Positions 43,704 through 51,955 of a stretch of 64,000 nucleotides of DNA are shown one piece after another; position 1 is the first letter of the stretch, and the number at the start of each line of letters is the position of its first letter. This DNA is from Runella sp. SP2 (lineage in GTDB: Bacteria > Bacteroidota > Bacteroidia > Cytophagales > Spirosomataceae). The position numbers and the translations under genes are program-made. The notes beneath the pieces were generated by a model, which was given only the letters and a program-made list of their open reading frames with translations, ran no database searches and was not told the origin of the DNA. The DNA is taken from positions 434,001 to 498,000 of the forward strand of contig NZ_CP031030.1 of NCBI RefSeq assembly GCF_003711225.1. The letters are read 5' to 3'.

Positions 43704-44831
43704 TTAAACAGTAGCTAACCGAAAAACAGTTTCCATTTGTTGTTGATTGATGCGCGACGGGACGAGTTTTAACAAAGTGTTTCGTGCAGCAATCCCCCAA
43801 GAATTTTCGATTTGGGAAAGTTGCCCCATTCGCCAACTCGTGTCCACTATCATTCGCGCTTTCTTTTGTCGGAGTCGTTGATAATCAGCAAACGTTTTTT
43901 CGAGCGGAAGCCCCTTGTCAAGCAATTTACCTAGCACATACGCGTCTTCTACGGCTTGGCACGCACCTTGTCCCATGTTGGGGGTGGTGGCGTGGGCCGC
44001 ATCGCCAATCAAACAAACACGCTCAGAATGCCATTGGGGAATTGGATTTAAATCAATGATTTCGCTTTCAATGATTTGGGTGTTGGGCGTGCTGGCAATA
44101 ATTGCTAAAATATCAGGATGAAACTCGCGGAAGGTTTCCAGTAAATTCGCGTTTTTTGTGCTGGATGACAGTGAGTTAACCAGCGCGTACCAATATATTT
44201 TCTTGTCGCTGATTTTCACAAATCCAAAACGCTTTCCTTTGCCCCATGCTTCCACGGGTGCGTGGTGGTGTCGTTCGTGAAGTTCTATTTCGCCCACTCC
44301 CCGCCAGCAAAACTGATGCGCATTTCTCAACTCACTTTTTTCAAAAAGCTGATTCCGAACTACTGATTTGAGACCGTCGGCACCGATGAGAATGCGACTT
44401 TTTACAGCAGTGTTGTCTTCGAAGTGGATTGTAAAATCTTCACCTTTTTCAATTTTAGATACTCTTTTTGATAAATGAATATGTTTATAACCAACAGCTT
44501 CGGCAAGAATCTGCTGCAATGCTCCACGGTGAATCGCGACGTTATGTACGCCGTATTTGGCTTCAAAAGAATGCAAGTCAATCACCGACAAATCGGTGAG
44601 CTGCGGATCGGTGATGCGCAGGCGAGAGATTTTGTTTCCCGCTTTCTCAATCGACGACTTTAACCCCAACTGTTGGAATACCTGCATGGCGTTGTTGGCC
44701 ATGATAATTCCTGCCCCCACGGGTTTGATGGCAGGAGCGCTTTCATAAATTGAAACGCCAATTCCGCGTTTTTGAAGGGTAAGGGCGGTAGTAAGTCCAC
44801 CGATCCCTGCCCCAATGATGGCTGTGCTCAT
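43704..44831 (-). CDS. FAD-dependent monooxygenase (PHBH fold)
   Basis: 375 aa group A flavoprotein hydroxylase: N-terminal dinucleotide motif IIGAGIGGLTTALTLQKRG, the DG motif GADGLKSVVRNQ and the GD motif LIGDAAHATTPNMGQGACQA. It would use NAD(P)H and oxygen to hydroxylate a small ring compound. The family includes salicylate, kynurenine and urate hydroxylases and tetracycline-inactivating TetX; the sequence does not tell which. The 280-bp upstream region carries the repeat array 44919-45073, and a Crp-like regulator lies beyond it on the same strand. Confidence 0.85.
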   Translation of the reverse strand: MSTAIIGAGIGGLTTALTLQKRGIGVSIYESAPAIKPVGAGIIMANNAMQVFQQLGLKSSIEKAGNKISRLRITDPQLTDLSVIDLHSFEAKYGVHNVAIHRGALQQILAEAVGYKHIHLSKRVSKIEKGEDFTIHFEDNTAVKSRILIGADGLKSVVRNQLFEKSELRNAHQFCWRGVGEIELHERHHHAPVEAWGKGKRFGFVKISDKKIYWYALVNSLSSSTKNANLLETFREFHPDILAIIASTPNTQIIESEIIDLNPIPQWHSERVCLIGDAAHATTPNMGQGACQAVEDAYVLGKLLDKGLPLEKTFADYQRLRQKKARMIVDTSWRMGQLSQIENSWGIAARNTLLKLVPSRINQQQMETVFRLATV

Positions 44832-44918
44832 AGAATATGTGCTAAATGTGTTGTCAGACGGTAGTCAGACAACATGTAACTGAAAAATATACTGTTTGAA
44901 TGCCGTCTTAGCCGAAAA

Positions 44919-45073
44919 GGTACGGTCTGACTGTCGTCTGACCTAGTCGAGGTACGGTCTGACTATCGTCTGACCTAGTCGAGGTACGGCCTGACTATCG
45001 TCTGACTTAGTCGAGGTACGGTCTGACTATCGTCTGACCTAAACACACGGTCAGACGATAGTCAGACCGTGTG
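44919..45073. repeat. 32-bp tandem repeats plus an inverted copy
   Basis: Four units of exact 32-bp period (GTCTGAC starts at 44925, 44957, 44989 with one change, and 45021), each holding GTCTGACTATCGTCTGAC or a near copy, then an inverted copy at 45049-45068. The fourth unit and the inverted copy form a 20-bp stem (45020-45039 with 45049-45068). The inverted copy can instead fold on itself through CACACGGTC and GACCGTGTG (45044-45073). A related GTCAGAC pair lies at 44853-44870. Confidence 0.8.
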
Positions 45074-45109
45074 ACAAAGGTAGAGGGACGAAACCCTAAA
45101 AAACGTACA

Positions 45110-45703
45110 CTAAAGGTAATTATTCGTGATCCGTTTACGAATTCGACTGAGGGATTGGGGTGTAATGCCTAAGTAGCTGGCGATGTATTTTTGGGGAAAT
45201 TTTTGAAACACCAACGGATTTTCTGTAAGCAGGTGAAGATAGCGTCGCTCGGGCGAATAATACAGCAAATCCTCGACGCGGCGTTTGGCCGATAAATACA
45301 CGCGGTCGGCCATTTGTTTTTCAAACTTTTGCCAAAACTCATTCTTTTGATAAAGAGTCGCTAGGTCGTCTTTGTGAATCAGATAGACCAATGAATTTTT
45401 GGTCGCTTGAATGTTGAGTTTGGTAGGAGTTCCCAGCAGTACACTTTCGTAGTCAATAAAAGCGAGGTGTTCGAGGCGGTGGTTAAAATGAAACAAAAAG
45501 CTAATATCCTCGCCATTTTCATTGATGTAAAATGTCCGCAGCGCTCCTGTAACCACCAAGCCAACGTGCGTACAAATTTCGCCTTCTCGCAACAAAAATT
45601 CCCCTCGGCGGACTTTTTTAGGGAAAGCAATTGCCATCATTTCTTCAATATGCGAAACACTAAGTCCAAACGCGTCGGCAAGCTGGGAAGTAAGCGGAGT
45701 CAT
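45110..45703 (-). CDS. Crp/Fnr-family transcriptional regulator
   Basis: 197 aa. Cyclic-nucleotide-binding-like beta roll (RRGEFLLREGEICTHVGLVV, then TGALRTFYINENGEDISFLF), a long dimer helix, and a C-terminal helix-turn-helix (KYIASYLGITPQSLSRIRKR). The arginine and glutamate of true cAMP binders are not clearly present, as in many Bacteroidetes members. Targets unknown; it lies 28 bp from the HAD gene upstream and may regulate the repeat-flanked monooxygenase gene. Confidence 0.85.
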   Translation of the reverse strand: MTPLTSQLADAFGLSVSHIEEMMAIAFPKKVRRGEFLLREGEICTHVGLVVTGALRTFYINENGEDISFLFHFNHRLEHLAFIDYESVLLGTPTKLNIQATKNSLVYLIHKDDLATLYQKNEFWQKFEKQMADRVYLSAKRRVEDLLYYSPERRYLHLLTENPLVFQKFPQKYIASYLGITPQSLSRIRKRITNNYL

Positions 45704-45730
45704 AAAGCGGAAGTAGAGATCCTCACAAGT

Positions 45731-46393
45731 TTAAGCAGATGTTGTCAGAACACGAAATGCTTCGTTTGAATCGTCAAAATGAGTAATCGTAAAATCTGCG
45801 AGTTCAAAAGTTTTATGGAGCCGACCATTTGTAAATCCAACGACCGTCATGCCTGCCTTTTTGGCTGCTATCATCCCTGAGTGGGAGTCTTCTACAACAA
45901 CACATTCGTGGGGTTCAATGGCTAGTTTTTGGGAGGCAGATAAGTAAACGGCAGGGTCAGGCTTTCCTTTTTCTTCAAATTCAGCCGACGAAATCGTGTC
46001 AATCAATTCATAAACACCTACTTTTTGAAGAGCAGAAGGAATAATACGGTAAGGGGAATTGGTGGCAACGCCAATTTTGAGCCCCTGTGCTTTTAGACGT
46101 TCTATAAAGCCTCTTATACCTAAAATAGCACAGTTGCTGGTCTCAATCAATTCAATGACCCGTGAGATGACTAGCTCTTCTACCTCTTTCAACGAAACAT
46201 TTTCCCAGGGGGATTTTTCAAACCAAAAAGCAGCTACTTCAGTGGTTGTCATGGTTTGGGTAATTGGGGTAAACTCTTCTGATACAACCACTCCCAACGA
46301 AGAAAAAACGTCAAACTCAGCTTGCTTCCACAAGGGTTCAGAGTCAATAATAACGCCGTCCATGTCAAAAATAACGGCCTTTTTACGGGGCAT
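45731..46393 (-). CDS. HAD-family sugar phosphatase (YniC/HxpB-like)
   Basis: 220 aa. HAD motif I FDMDGVIIDSEPLWKQAE (nucleophile D10, acid D12), motif II GVATNSPY, the lysine in KPDPAVYLSAS, and motif IV VVEDSHSGMIAAKKAG. Beta-phosphoglucomutase-like subfamily; the DSEPLWKQAE cap start is typical of 2-deoxyglucose-6-phosphate/hexitol phosphatases. It would dephosphorylate a sugar phosphate in the cytoplasm. Confidence 0.87.
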   Translation of the reverse strand: MPRKKAVIFDMDGVIIDSEPLWKQAEFDVFSSLGVVVSEEFTPITQTMTTTEVAAFWFEKSPWENVSLKEVEELVISRVIELIETSNCAILGIRGFIERLKAQGLKIGVATNSPYRIIPSALQKVGVYELIDTISSAEFEEKGKPDPAVYLSASQKLAIEPHECVVVEDSHSGMIAAKKAGMTVVGFTNGRLHKTFELADFTITHFDDSNEAFRVLTTSA

Positions 46394-46413
46394 AGCGGAA
46401 GGGTATGGTCGTA

Positions 46414-46842
46414 CTAAAACTTGATTTCTTGCTCGGTTCCCCTGATTCGAAGCCGTCCAGAAGGGACTTCTTTTGTTAGGGTGGACAAATCAAAGCAAAA
46501 ATCTTGATAATCGAGCCTTTTGCAAGGGTTTTGTGTGGTAAAAACGATGCGTCCTTCGCGGTACACTCCTTTGGAGTCTTCTCGCCGAGAAGGGTCAACG
46601 TACAAAGCGAAGGCGTGGTTGGGGTCACAACCACCGCCGTACGCAAAAGAAATGGTGAGGATATGGTCGGAAAGTTGGGTGGATTGTATCGTAAAAAGGT
46701 CGAGACTCGAGGGGGCATCGAGGTTGGACGTAAGTTGTACGGGTGCACATACGCCTTTCCGCTCTGCTTTTACGTCCGAAGATGTTTCGCAGGCAAAGCA
46801 GCAAGTGAGCATTACAACGAATAAAAGCAAACTTGTTTTCAT
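46414..46842 (-). CDS. Small lipoprotein
   Basis: 142 aa with a signal peptide and lipobox-like VMLTCCFACETSS at the N-terminus, then a beta-rich domain with paired cysteines (YGGGCDPNHAFALYVDPSRR, NPCKRLDYQDFCFDLSTL). No family recognised. It lies 12 bp after another small lipoprotein gene on the same strand, perhaps cotranscribed. Confidence 0.6.
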   Translation of the reverse strand: MKTSLLLFVVMLTCCFACETSSDVKAERKGVCAPVQLTSNLDAPSSLDLFTIQSTQLSDHILTISFAYGGGCDPNHAFALYVDPSRREDSKGVYREGRIVFTTQNPCKRLDYQDFCFDLSTLTKEVPSGRLRIRGTEQEIKF

Positions 46843-46854
46843 GGAGGCTGTGTT

Positions 46855-47265
46855 TTACTGTTTTTCAAAAAGGTACTCCCCCCTTCCCGAAGGATTGAGT
46901 ACCAATCGATTTTGGCTGAGAGAGGTAAGGTCGATGAGCTGCCCGTTGGAAGAAGACATACACACGGCACGAATGCGCACTTGACTGCCTTCGACTTGGT
47001 AACTTCCGCCACCACATCCTAGAAAACTGTAGTCGATGGGGCGGGTGTTTTGGTAGTATTCATTAAATTCATTTTTCTTGGAAAACGAAATAAATACTCC
47101 CTTGTCATTGGGAACGGTGGTTTGGGTGCAGCCAGAGGTGCCCGTGGACTTACAATAGGAAATCAACTTCCAAGTTCCTGTCAGTTCTTTGTTAGAGTCC
47201 ACAGAATCAGACGATTGGCAAGCAACGAAAAGGCTAACAAAAATCAAGTAAATAAAGCAGCGCAT
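46855..47265 (-). CDS. Small lipocalin-like lipoprotein
   Basis: 136 aa. Lipobox FVSLFVACQSS, then ELTGTWKLISYCKS, the opening strand usual in lipocalin-like or META-type lipoproteins, and a final RLVLNPSGRGEYLFEKQ strand. Several cysteines suggest disulfides in the periplasm. Function unknown. Confidence 0.65.
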   Translation of the reverse strand: MRCFIYLIFVSLFVACQSSDSVDSNKELTGTWKLISYCKSTGTSGCTQTTVPNDKGVFISFSKKNEFNEYYQNTRPIDYSFLGCGGGSYQVEGSQVRIRAVCMSSSNGQLIDLTSLSQNRLVLNPSGRGEYLFEKQ

Positions 47266-47342
47266 AGAAAAGGAATAGGTTATGTTCCTCTAAGACGCGG
47301 CAAGTTGGCAGAAGGTTGGAAATGGAAAATTACATTTGCTGA

Positions 47343-48692
47343 TTACAACAAGGTAATGATTTTGTCGGCTTCGCGAATTCCACTCAAATAGGCTCCGTGG
47401 GCGGTAGAGAAGTGGTCGGCCTCGGTATGTTCTCCTGCAAAAAATAGCTTATTGTCAATTTCTTCGGCAAGGTCGTCAAAGTGCCGCATTTCGGTGCCAA
47501 CGGCGGTGTATGAATAGGCTCCAAAGGAGTTTTCGTTGGTACTCCATCGGGTACGGAGCATACGCGTAGGCGCAGGAATCGATGTTCCGTACATGTCTTT
47601 CAAATGCGCCATGATTTCGCTTGTTACTTGGGCGTCTGTCATGGCCTCGGTCGCTCGGCCATAGTCAGCATAGGCAAAGGTCATGAGGGCATTGGCGGAG
47701 GGCGTGAACTTGTTGAGATTGACAAAATAATTAAACTTATCACGCACTTCGGGGGTGTACGAAATGTACTGAACGTCGTCCCAAAAAGTGGTATTCCACG
47801 TGAGCAAAAATTTATTGACGCAATTCATTCCTATTTTTTGAATCGCTGTTTGTTTGGTGGCGGGTAAGTTAGGGGTAAAAAGGAGTTTGTTGTTTTTGAG
47901 CACACCCAAAGGCACTGTTACAATCACAAAGTCAGCTTGAGTGACGGTATTATTGTGGGTAATTTGAACGGACGAATTGCGGTAATCAATGGCCGAAACG
48001 CGTTGATTTAAGCTAATAGACAGGCTTTGGGCTAAGTAAGTAACAAGGGTGTCGTAGCCATTGGTAGCGATTTTTTCTACACCTGCATATTCTTCTCCTT
48101 CATAATAAAGGGTAGAGGACAGTTTATCCAAATCGCCTGTGTCGAACGTGACATAAGTAGAAAGAAAAAATTTCCACAAGCGGTCGTTTTGCTTTTCGGG
48201 ATAAAGTCGATTGAAAACACTGGCAAAACTTTGGTCGTCGCTACCCTTTTTCATCATTGAACCGAGGATTTTATAAAACTCGTCTTCGGCCGAGTCGTAG
48301 GTAGAAGTTTTTCGGATAGCTCCTCCAATGTCGTACGATTTCATACTTTCATCAAGCGTCTGAAACGTCGTCATACCTGCTTCTTGCGCCAACGCAGCGA
48401 TGGGGTTGCCGTCGATGCCATGTATCCAACTTGCGCCTTCGTCGAACGGAATCCCTAACGAACGATTGGTGCGCACTCGTCCTCCCACTTTATCTTGTGC
48501 CTCCAAAACATTCACCTTAAATCCTGCTTCTTGTAGCTTTTTGGCTGCTGCCAAACCCGCAATACCCGCTCCAATCACCACCACTCTTTTATCGGCAGGA
48601 TTGATACCGTTTTCTGCTTGGCAGGCAGTCGTCCAGTAAGAGGAAGCCAAGAGCGAAGCAGGGATACTTTTTAGAAAAATCCGCCTTTTCAT
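47343..48692 (-). CDS. Flavin amine oxidase (polyamine/monoamine oxidase family)
   Basis: 449 aa. An export signal (MKRRIFLKSIPASLLASSYW, with a twin arginine at 3-4, then TTACQA as a possible lipobox) precedes the dinucleotide motif VVVIGAGIAGLAAAKKLQEAG and VGGRVRTNRSLGIPFDEGAS. The late FAD motif is LFFAGEHTEADHFSTAHGAY. It would oxidise an amine to an aldehyde with release of ammonia and peroxide, in the periplasm if the signal works. Monocistronic by spacing. Confidence 0.85.
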   Translation of the reverse strand: MKRRIFLKSIPASLLASSYWTTACQAENGINPADKRVVVIGAGIAGLAAAKKLQEAGFKVNVLEAQDKVGGRVRTNRSLGIPFDEGASWIHGIDGNPIAALAQEAGMTTFQTLDESMKSYDIGGAIRKTSTYDSAEDEFYKILGSMMKKGSDDQSFASVFNRLYPEKQNDRLWKFFLSTYVTFDTGDLDKLSSTLYYEGEEYAGVEKIATNGYDTLVTYLAQSLSISLNQRVSAIDYRNSSVQITHNNTVTQADFVIVTVPLGVLKNNKLLFTPNLPATKQTAIQKIGMNCVNKFLLTWNTTFWDDVQYISYTPEVRDKFNYFVNLNKFTPSANALMTFAYADYGRATEAMTDAQVTSEIMAHLKDMYGTSIPAPTRMLRTRWSTNENSFGAYSYTAVGTEMRHFDDLAEEIDNKLFFAGEHTEADHFSTAHGAYLSGIREADKIITLL

Positions 48693-48749
48693 CGTTTTTA
48701 TTTTGGGACGTAAAAATTTCCAAAAGGGTACTGTTGTAGCAAATTGGGA

Positions 48750-49502
48750 TTAGTAAAGTAGGTTCGCTTTCTGAAATATAATTTCTTTTTTTTCCTTAAA
48801 AACCCGAACATAGTATCGGGGTAACTCTTCACTCATCGAATTGAACGAACACTCGTACGTAAATTCTTTGTTCTTGAATCGATAGTTGGGTTCTTGGGCT
48901 GTTCCTTCTACCAAAAACTCACCTTTGGAGATGACGATGTCGGGTTTTGAACTCATTTTGTTGGGCAACGTCCACGAAGCATAACGGTAGGTGTTATCTT
49001 TCATTTCATCAACCCTGATAAGAAACTTACTGGTTTTAAAAACTAAAATGGGCTGGCTGAACTCCTTTAGGCTGCTGTGAAGCGTAGTCCGAATTTCTTC
49101 AATTCGCGCTCGTCTTTTGCTTTCTTCGATTCTTGATGCATAATTAACTGTCCGCAAAGATCCATCTTCGTCTAGCCAGAGTTTTCCATTGGAAAACATA
49201 ATTCCTCGCCACCCAACGGTTGCCCAATCTTTTGAGAGACTGGATTTAGAAATCATTTGAGCCAAAGCGGCATCGAACACTTCATGGTACCGTTTGATAA
49301 ACTCGCTTTTGTTGCGAATCGGGAGAAGGGGGTAGTCTCTATTGAGCGGATAAATCACCTTATCAGCCAGCTTTTCTTTTTGCTGTTTTTTTATGCAGTC
49401 AATAAAAAAACGGATATTCTCCTTGTTCGTCTCAGACAGTCCTTGGGCATACGCCGTACTGACGTAGCTAATAATGACAATCAAAAATGCTAAAATTCTC
49501 AT
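48750..49502 (-). CDS. Secreted hypothetical protein
   Basis: 250 aa with a signal peptide (MRILAFLIVIISYVSTAYAQ). The mature part starts helical and charged (ENIRFFIDCIKKQQKEKLAD) and continues beta-rich (WATVGWRGIMFSNGKLWLDE). No family recognised and no partner gene in close spacing. Confidence 0.55.
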   Translation of the reverse strand: MRILAFLIVIISYVSTAYAQGLSETNKENIRFFIDCIKKQQKEKLADKVIYPLNRDYPLLPIRNKSEFIKRYHEVFDAALAQMISKSSLSKDWATVGWRGIMFSNGKLWLDEDGSLRTVNYASRIEESKRRARIEEIRTTLHSSLKEFSQPILVFKTSKFLIRVDEMKDNTYRYASWTLPNKMSSKPDIVISKGEFLVEGTAQEPNYRFKNKEFTYECSFNSMSEELPRYYVRVFKEKKEIIFQKANLLY

Positions 49503-49547
49503 CGACTTTATTTAGTGGTATGCAATCCAAAGTACACAGTAAACGTT

Positions 49548-50105
49548 TTACACTCTCAATAACCCCCTAAATCCGCGAGCGGCGTAATACGATTCGGCGC
49601 CGTTGTGATACACAAAAACGTGGTCGTAGCGGCGGTCGCAAAAAAGAGCCCCTCCAAGTTTGCGGATAGCGGCAGGCGTTTGAATCCAGCTGGAGGTTTT
49701 GGTATCAAACTTCCCAAGCAACTGGAGATTTTTGTATTGCTCTTCCGTTAAAAGTTCAACCCCAATTTCTTCTGCAAACTCTAAGGCATTGTTGGCAGGC
49801 TTGTGCTCTTTGCGGGCGTCAAGGGCAGCACGATCATAACAAAAACTACGGCGACCTTTTGGGCTTTCGGCTGAGCAATCAACGAAAATGTATTCGTCTG
49901 TTGCGGCGTCGTAGCCTATTACATCGGGCTCGCCTTCGGATTCTTCCATTTCGTTGAGCGACCACATTTTATCCGAATTTGCTTCAATTTTGGCTTGTAC
50001 ACTGGCCCAATCGAGTCCTGCATGGCGGTTTTTGTTTTTTTCAAAACGTGTTTTCAGAAGAGTCATTAGCTCTTCGCGGCGTTCTTGGGGCAATTGCTTG
50101 TTCAT
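49548..50105 (-). CDS. DUF4256 protein
   Basis: 185 aa. The DUF4256 pattern is recognised in EANSDKMWSLNEMEESEGEP, DVIGYDAATDEYIFVDCSAE, SPKGRRSFCYDRAAL and the end DHVFVYHNGAESYYAARGFR. Cytoplasmic, function unknown in all members. It follows the AHSA1 gene by 33 bp on the same strand and may belong to the same operon. Confidence 0.82.
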   Translation of the reverse strand: MNKQLPQERREELMTLLKTRFEKNKNRHAGLDWASVQAKIEANSDKMWSLNEMEESEGEPDVIGYDAATDEYIFVDCSAESPKGRRSFCYDRAALDARKEHKPANNALEFAEEIGVELLTEEQYKNLQLLGKFDTKTSSWIQTPAAIRKLGGALFCDRRYDHVFVYHNGAESYYAARGFRGLLRV

Positions 50106-50138
50106 GTGTATGCTGTTTTTGATTTTTTGGGAAATGAA

Positions 50139-50600
50139 TTAGTTGGCAAAAAATGCTTGTAATCGGTTGTGTGCGAGGTTGATACCCATTGCAAACGGCA
50201 TTTGTAGCAATTGATTACGGTAGGCAATTGACTTAAACACGATGTGCATCGTCAGTTTGCTGGTTGTTTCGGTGAGTTTTTCAAATTCCAAAAACTCAAG
50301 TTGCACAGCAAAGGGCGTATTTTCCATTTCAAACGTCCGCGTAATTTTTTGGTTAGGGACAAATTCATGAATGACCCCGCTAAACCGATGCGCGTGGCCT
50401 CGTGGGTCGGTGGTTTCAAATTGGTATCCACCGTGGGCATGATTTTCAAGTTTGAGCACTTTCGTTCCCATCCACTGTTCGACGATTTCAGGAACGATGT
50501 AGGCTTTGAAAAGAAGCTCAACGGGCAAATCAAACTCTCTCGTAATCAAGAGCTCTTGCTTCCCATCTTCGGCGTGGACGTTGGTTTTGGGCTGCAACAT
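50139..50600 (-). CDS. AHSA1/START-type SRPBCC protein
   Basis: 153 aa: ELLITREFDLPVELLFKAYI, EQWMGTKVLKLENHAHGGYQ, and a C-terminal helix. A hydrophobic-cavity protein of the Aha1/START fold. It is 3 bp after an ArsR gene, a common Bacteroidetes pair in which the SRPBCC protein is the regulated partner. Ligand unknown. Confidence 0.82.
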   Translation of the reverse strand: MLQPKTNVHAEDGKQELLITREFDLPVELLFKAYIVPEIVEQWMGTKVLKLENHAHGGYQFETTDPRGHAHRFSGVIHEFVPNQKITRTFEMENTPFAVQLEFLEFEKLTETTSKLTMHIVFKSIAYRNQLLQMPFAMGINLAHNRLQAFFAN

Positions 50601-50603
50601 GGG

Positions 50604-50927
50604 TTATTGATTGGCTTGATAGGTTTTCATGATGGCTTCTAATTTGTTAAATCGGTCGTCCCAAAACTGACGGAAAGGCTCAATGAAGTCGGCAATTTCT
50701 CTCATTTTCTGTGGGTTGAGGTGGTAGTAAATTTCTCGACCGTTTTGGTGTTGAGACAGCAACTCACATTCGGTAAGAATCTGTAAATGTTTGGATACCG
50801 TGGGGCGTGCTGTGTCAAAATTGGCCGCAATGGCTCCCGCAGTCATGGCCTGTGAGGCAACTAACATCAGAATTGCCCTGCGAGTTGGGTCGGCAATGGC
50901 CTGAAAAACATCTCTTCGTAGATTCAT
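50604..50927 (-). CDS. ArsR-family repressor
   Basis: 107 aa winged helix: [40 protein letters not shown] and [20 protein letters not shown]. No metal-binding cysteine motif, so it senses something other than arsenic-type metals, or acts constitutively. It is first in the operon with the AHSA1 gene, and probably binds the palindromes just upstream of its own start. Confidence 0.85.
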   Translation of the reverse strand: MNLRRDVFQAIADPTRRAILMLVASQAMTAGAIAANFDTARPTVSKHLQILTECELLSQHQNGREIYYHLNPQKMREIADFIEPFRQFWDDRFNKLEAIMKTYQANQ

Positions 50928-50930
50928 TGT

Positions 50931-50975
50931 GTAGCTATTTGACTACAAATATGTGTGTAGTTATTTAGCTACACA
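50931..50975 (-). promoter_or_regulatory. Operator/promoter of the ArsR-AHSA1 operon
   Basis: Two palindromes overlap the promoter region: an imperfect GTAG-8-CTAC site (50931-50946) and TGTGTAGTTATTTAGCTACA (50954-50973, extending to 50975). Between them on the minus strand lies CATATTTG, close to the TAnnTTTG core. Typical of autorepression by ArsR. Confidence 0.55.
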
Positions 50976-51341
50976 AGTTTTCTTTCAGCCTTTCTAAGTT
51001 TAACGCGAGCTTTTCAAGATAAGTGCTTGGTTTTGTGCCTCATAGAGGCTTAACATTTGTAGAACAATGAGGGTTTGTCCGATCTGGTGTGCCATAGGTA
51101 CACCACTTGTAAGCGATGTTATGTACCTACGGCACACTAAAATAAGAAAATAGATCCCTATCACTACAAATAGGTAGTGCCTATAGGCACATTTCTTGAA
51201 AAGTTCGCGTTAAGTTTAAGAGTGGAAGAAGGTAAAACTTGGGAAGTCTCGTTTGTCATATAGCTAGACTTTCCAAGCTCAAGGAATGGGAAGAAGGTAA
51301 AACTTGGAAAGGCTCGTTCATCAACTTCCCAAGTTTGGGAG
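50976..51341. repeat. Gap with palindromes and direct repeats upstream of smpB
   Basis: No gene in 366 bp. Contents: an inverted repeat with 16-bp arms and one mismatch (51087-51102 GTGTGCCATAGGTACA, 51122-51137 TGTACCTACGGCACAC); a direct repeat of GGAAGAAGGTAAAACTTGG at about 51224-51242 and 51289-51307; and CTTCCCAAG repeats that pair with the latter up to 51341. They may work as terminators of smpB (which ends at 51342). Confidence 0.6.
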
Positions 51342-51782
51342 TTATTCCTCCCCACGGCCTCGTTTGAGGTCGCGTTCTTTGATAGAGTCGCGCTTGTCGT
51401 AGAGCTTTTTCCCTTTGGCTAGGGCAATTTCCATTTTACAAAGGCCATTTTCATTGATAAAAAGGCGCGTCGGAATAATCGTCAAGCCTTGGTCTTTGAG
51501 TTTTGCAGCCAGTTTTTTAAGCTCTCTTTTTTGTAACAACAATTTACGGTCACGTACGGGGTTGTGGTTGGCATACGTCCCTTTTTCGTACGGAGAAATG
51601 TGCAGGTGGTGCACGTAAAGTTCATTGTCCAAAAAAATACAATAAGCATCCGTGAGGTTGGCTTTGCCGTCGCGGATGGATTTAATTTCGGTGCCAGTCA
51701 AGACAATCCCAGCGGTGTGGGTTTCGAGAAAAAAGTACTCGAACGACGCGCGGCGATTGCTAATATCTATGGTTCTGCTCAT
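51342..51782 (-). CDS. smpB: SsrA-binding protein SmpB
   Basis: 146 aa, the normal length. ISNRRASFEYFFLETHTAGI, VLTGTEIKSIRDGKANLTDA, HHLHISPYEKGTYANHNPVR, and a basic C-terminal tail KKLYDKRDSIKERDLKRGRG. It carries tmRNA to stalled ribosomes. The ssrA gene itself is not in the window. Confidence 0.95.
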   Translation of the reverse strand: MSRTIDISNRRASFEYFFLETHTAGIVLTGTEIKSIRDGKANLTDAYCIFLDNELYVHHLHISPYEKGTYANHNPVRDRKLLLQKRELKKLAAKLKDQGLTIIPTRLFINENGLCKMEIALAKGKKLYDKRDSIKERDLKRGRGEE

Positions 51783-51908
51783 TTTCTAAGGCTAAAATCT
51801 TTTCAATAATTTTGAACGAAAAGGCTGCGAAGTTAACAATTTCCTTTTGTTAAACCTTGACCAAAGCCTGTTCGTCGCTAATTCCAAGCAAAAGTGCGAT
51901 TCGTTCTC

Positions 51909-51916
51909 TACCTTTG
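51909..51916 (+). promoter_or_regulatory. Likely -7 element of the S9 peptidase gene
   Basis: TACCTTTG matches the Bacteroidetes TAnnTTTG core, 40 bp before the ATG. No clear -33 element seen. Confidence 0.4.
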
Positions 51917-51955
51917 GTACAAATTCAATTTCATCCATTCTAAATTCCCTTGTAT

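Noticed and set aside
43660-43836. Longer VOC protein starting at 43836
   Set aside because: It would run through a terminator palindrome and the end of the monooxygenase gene.
44919-45040. Looked at first like a small CRISPR array
   Set aside because: The whole 32-bp unit repeats, including the parts between the GTCTGAC pairs; there are no unique spacers and no cas genes.
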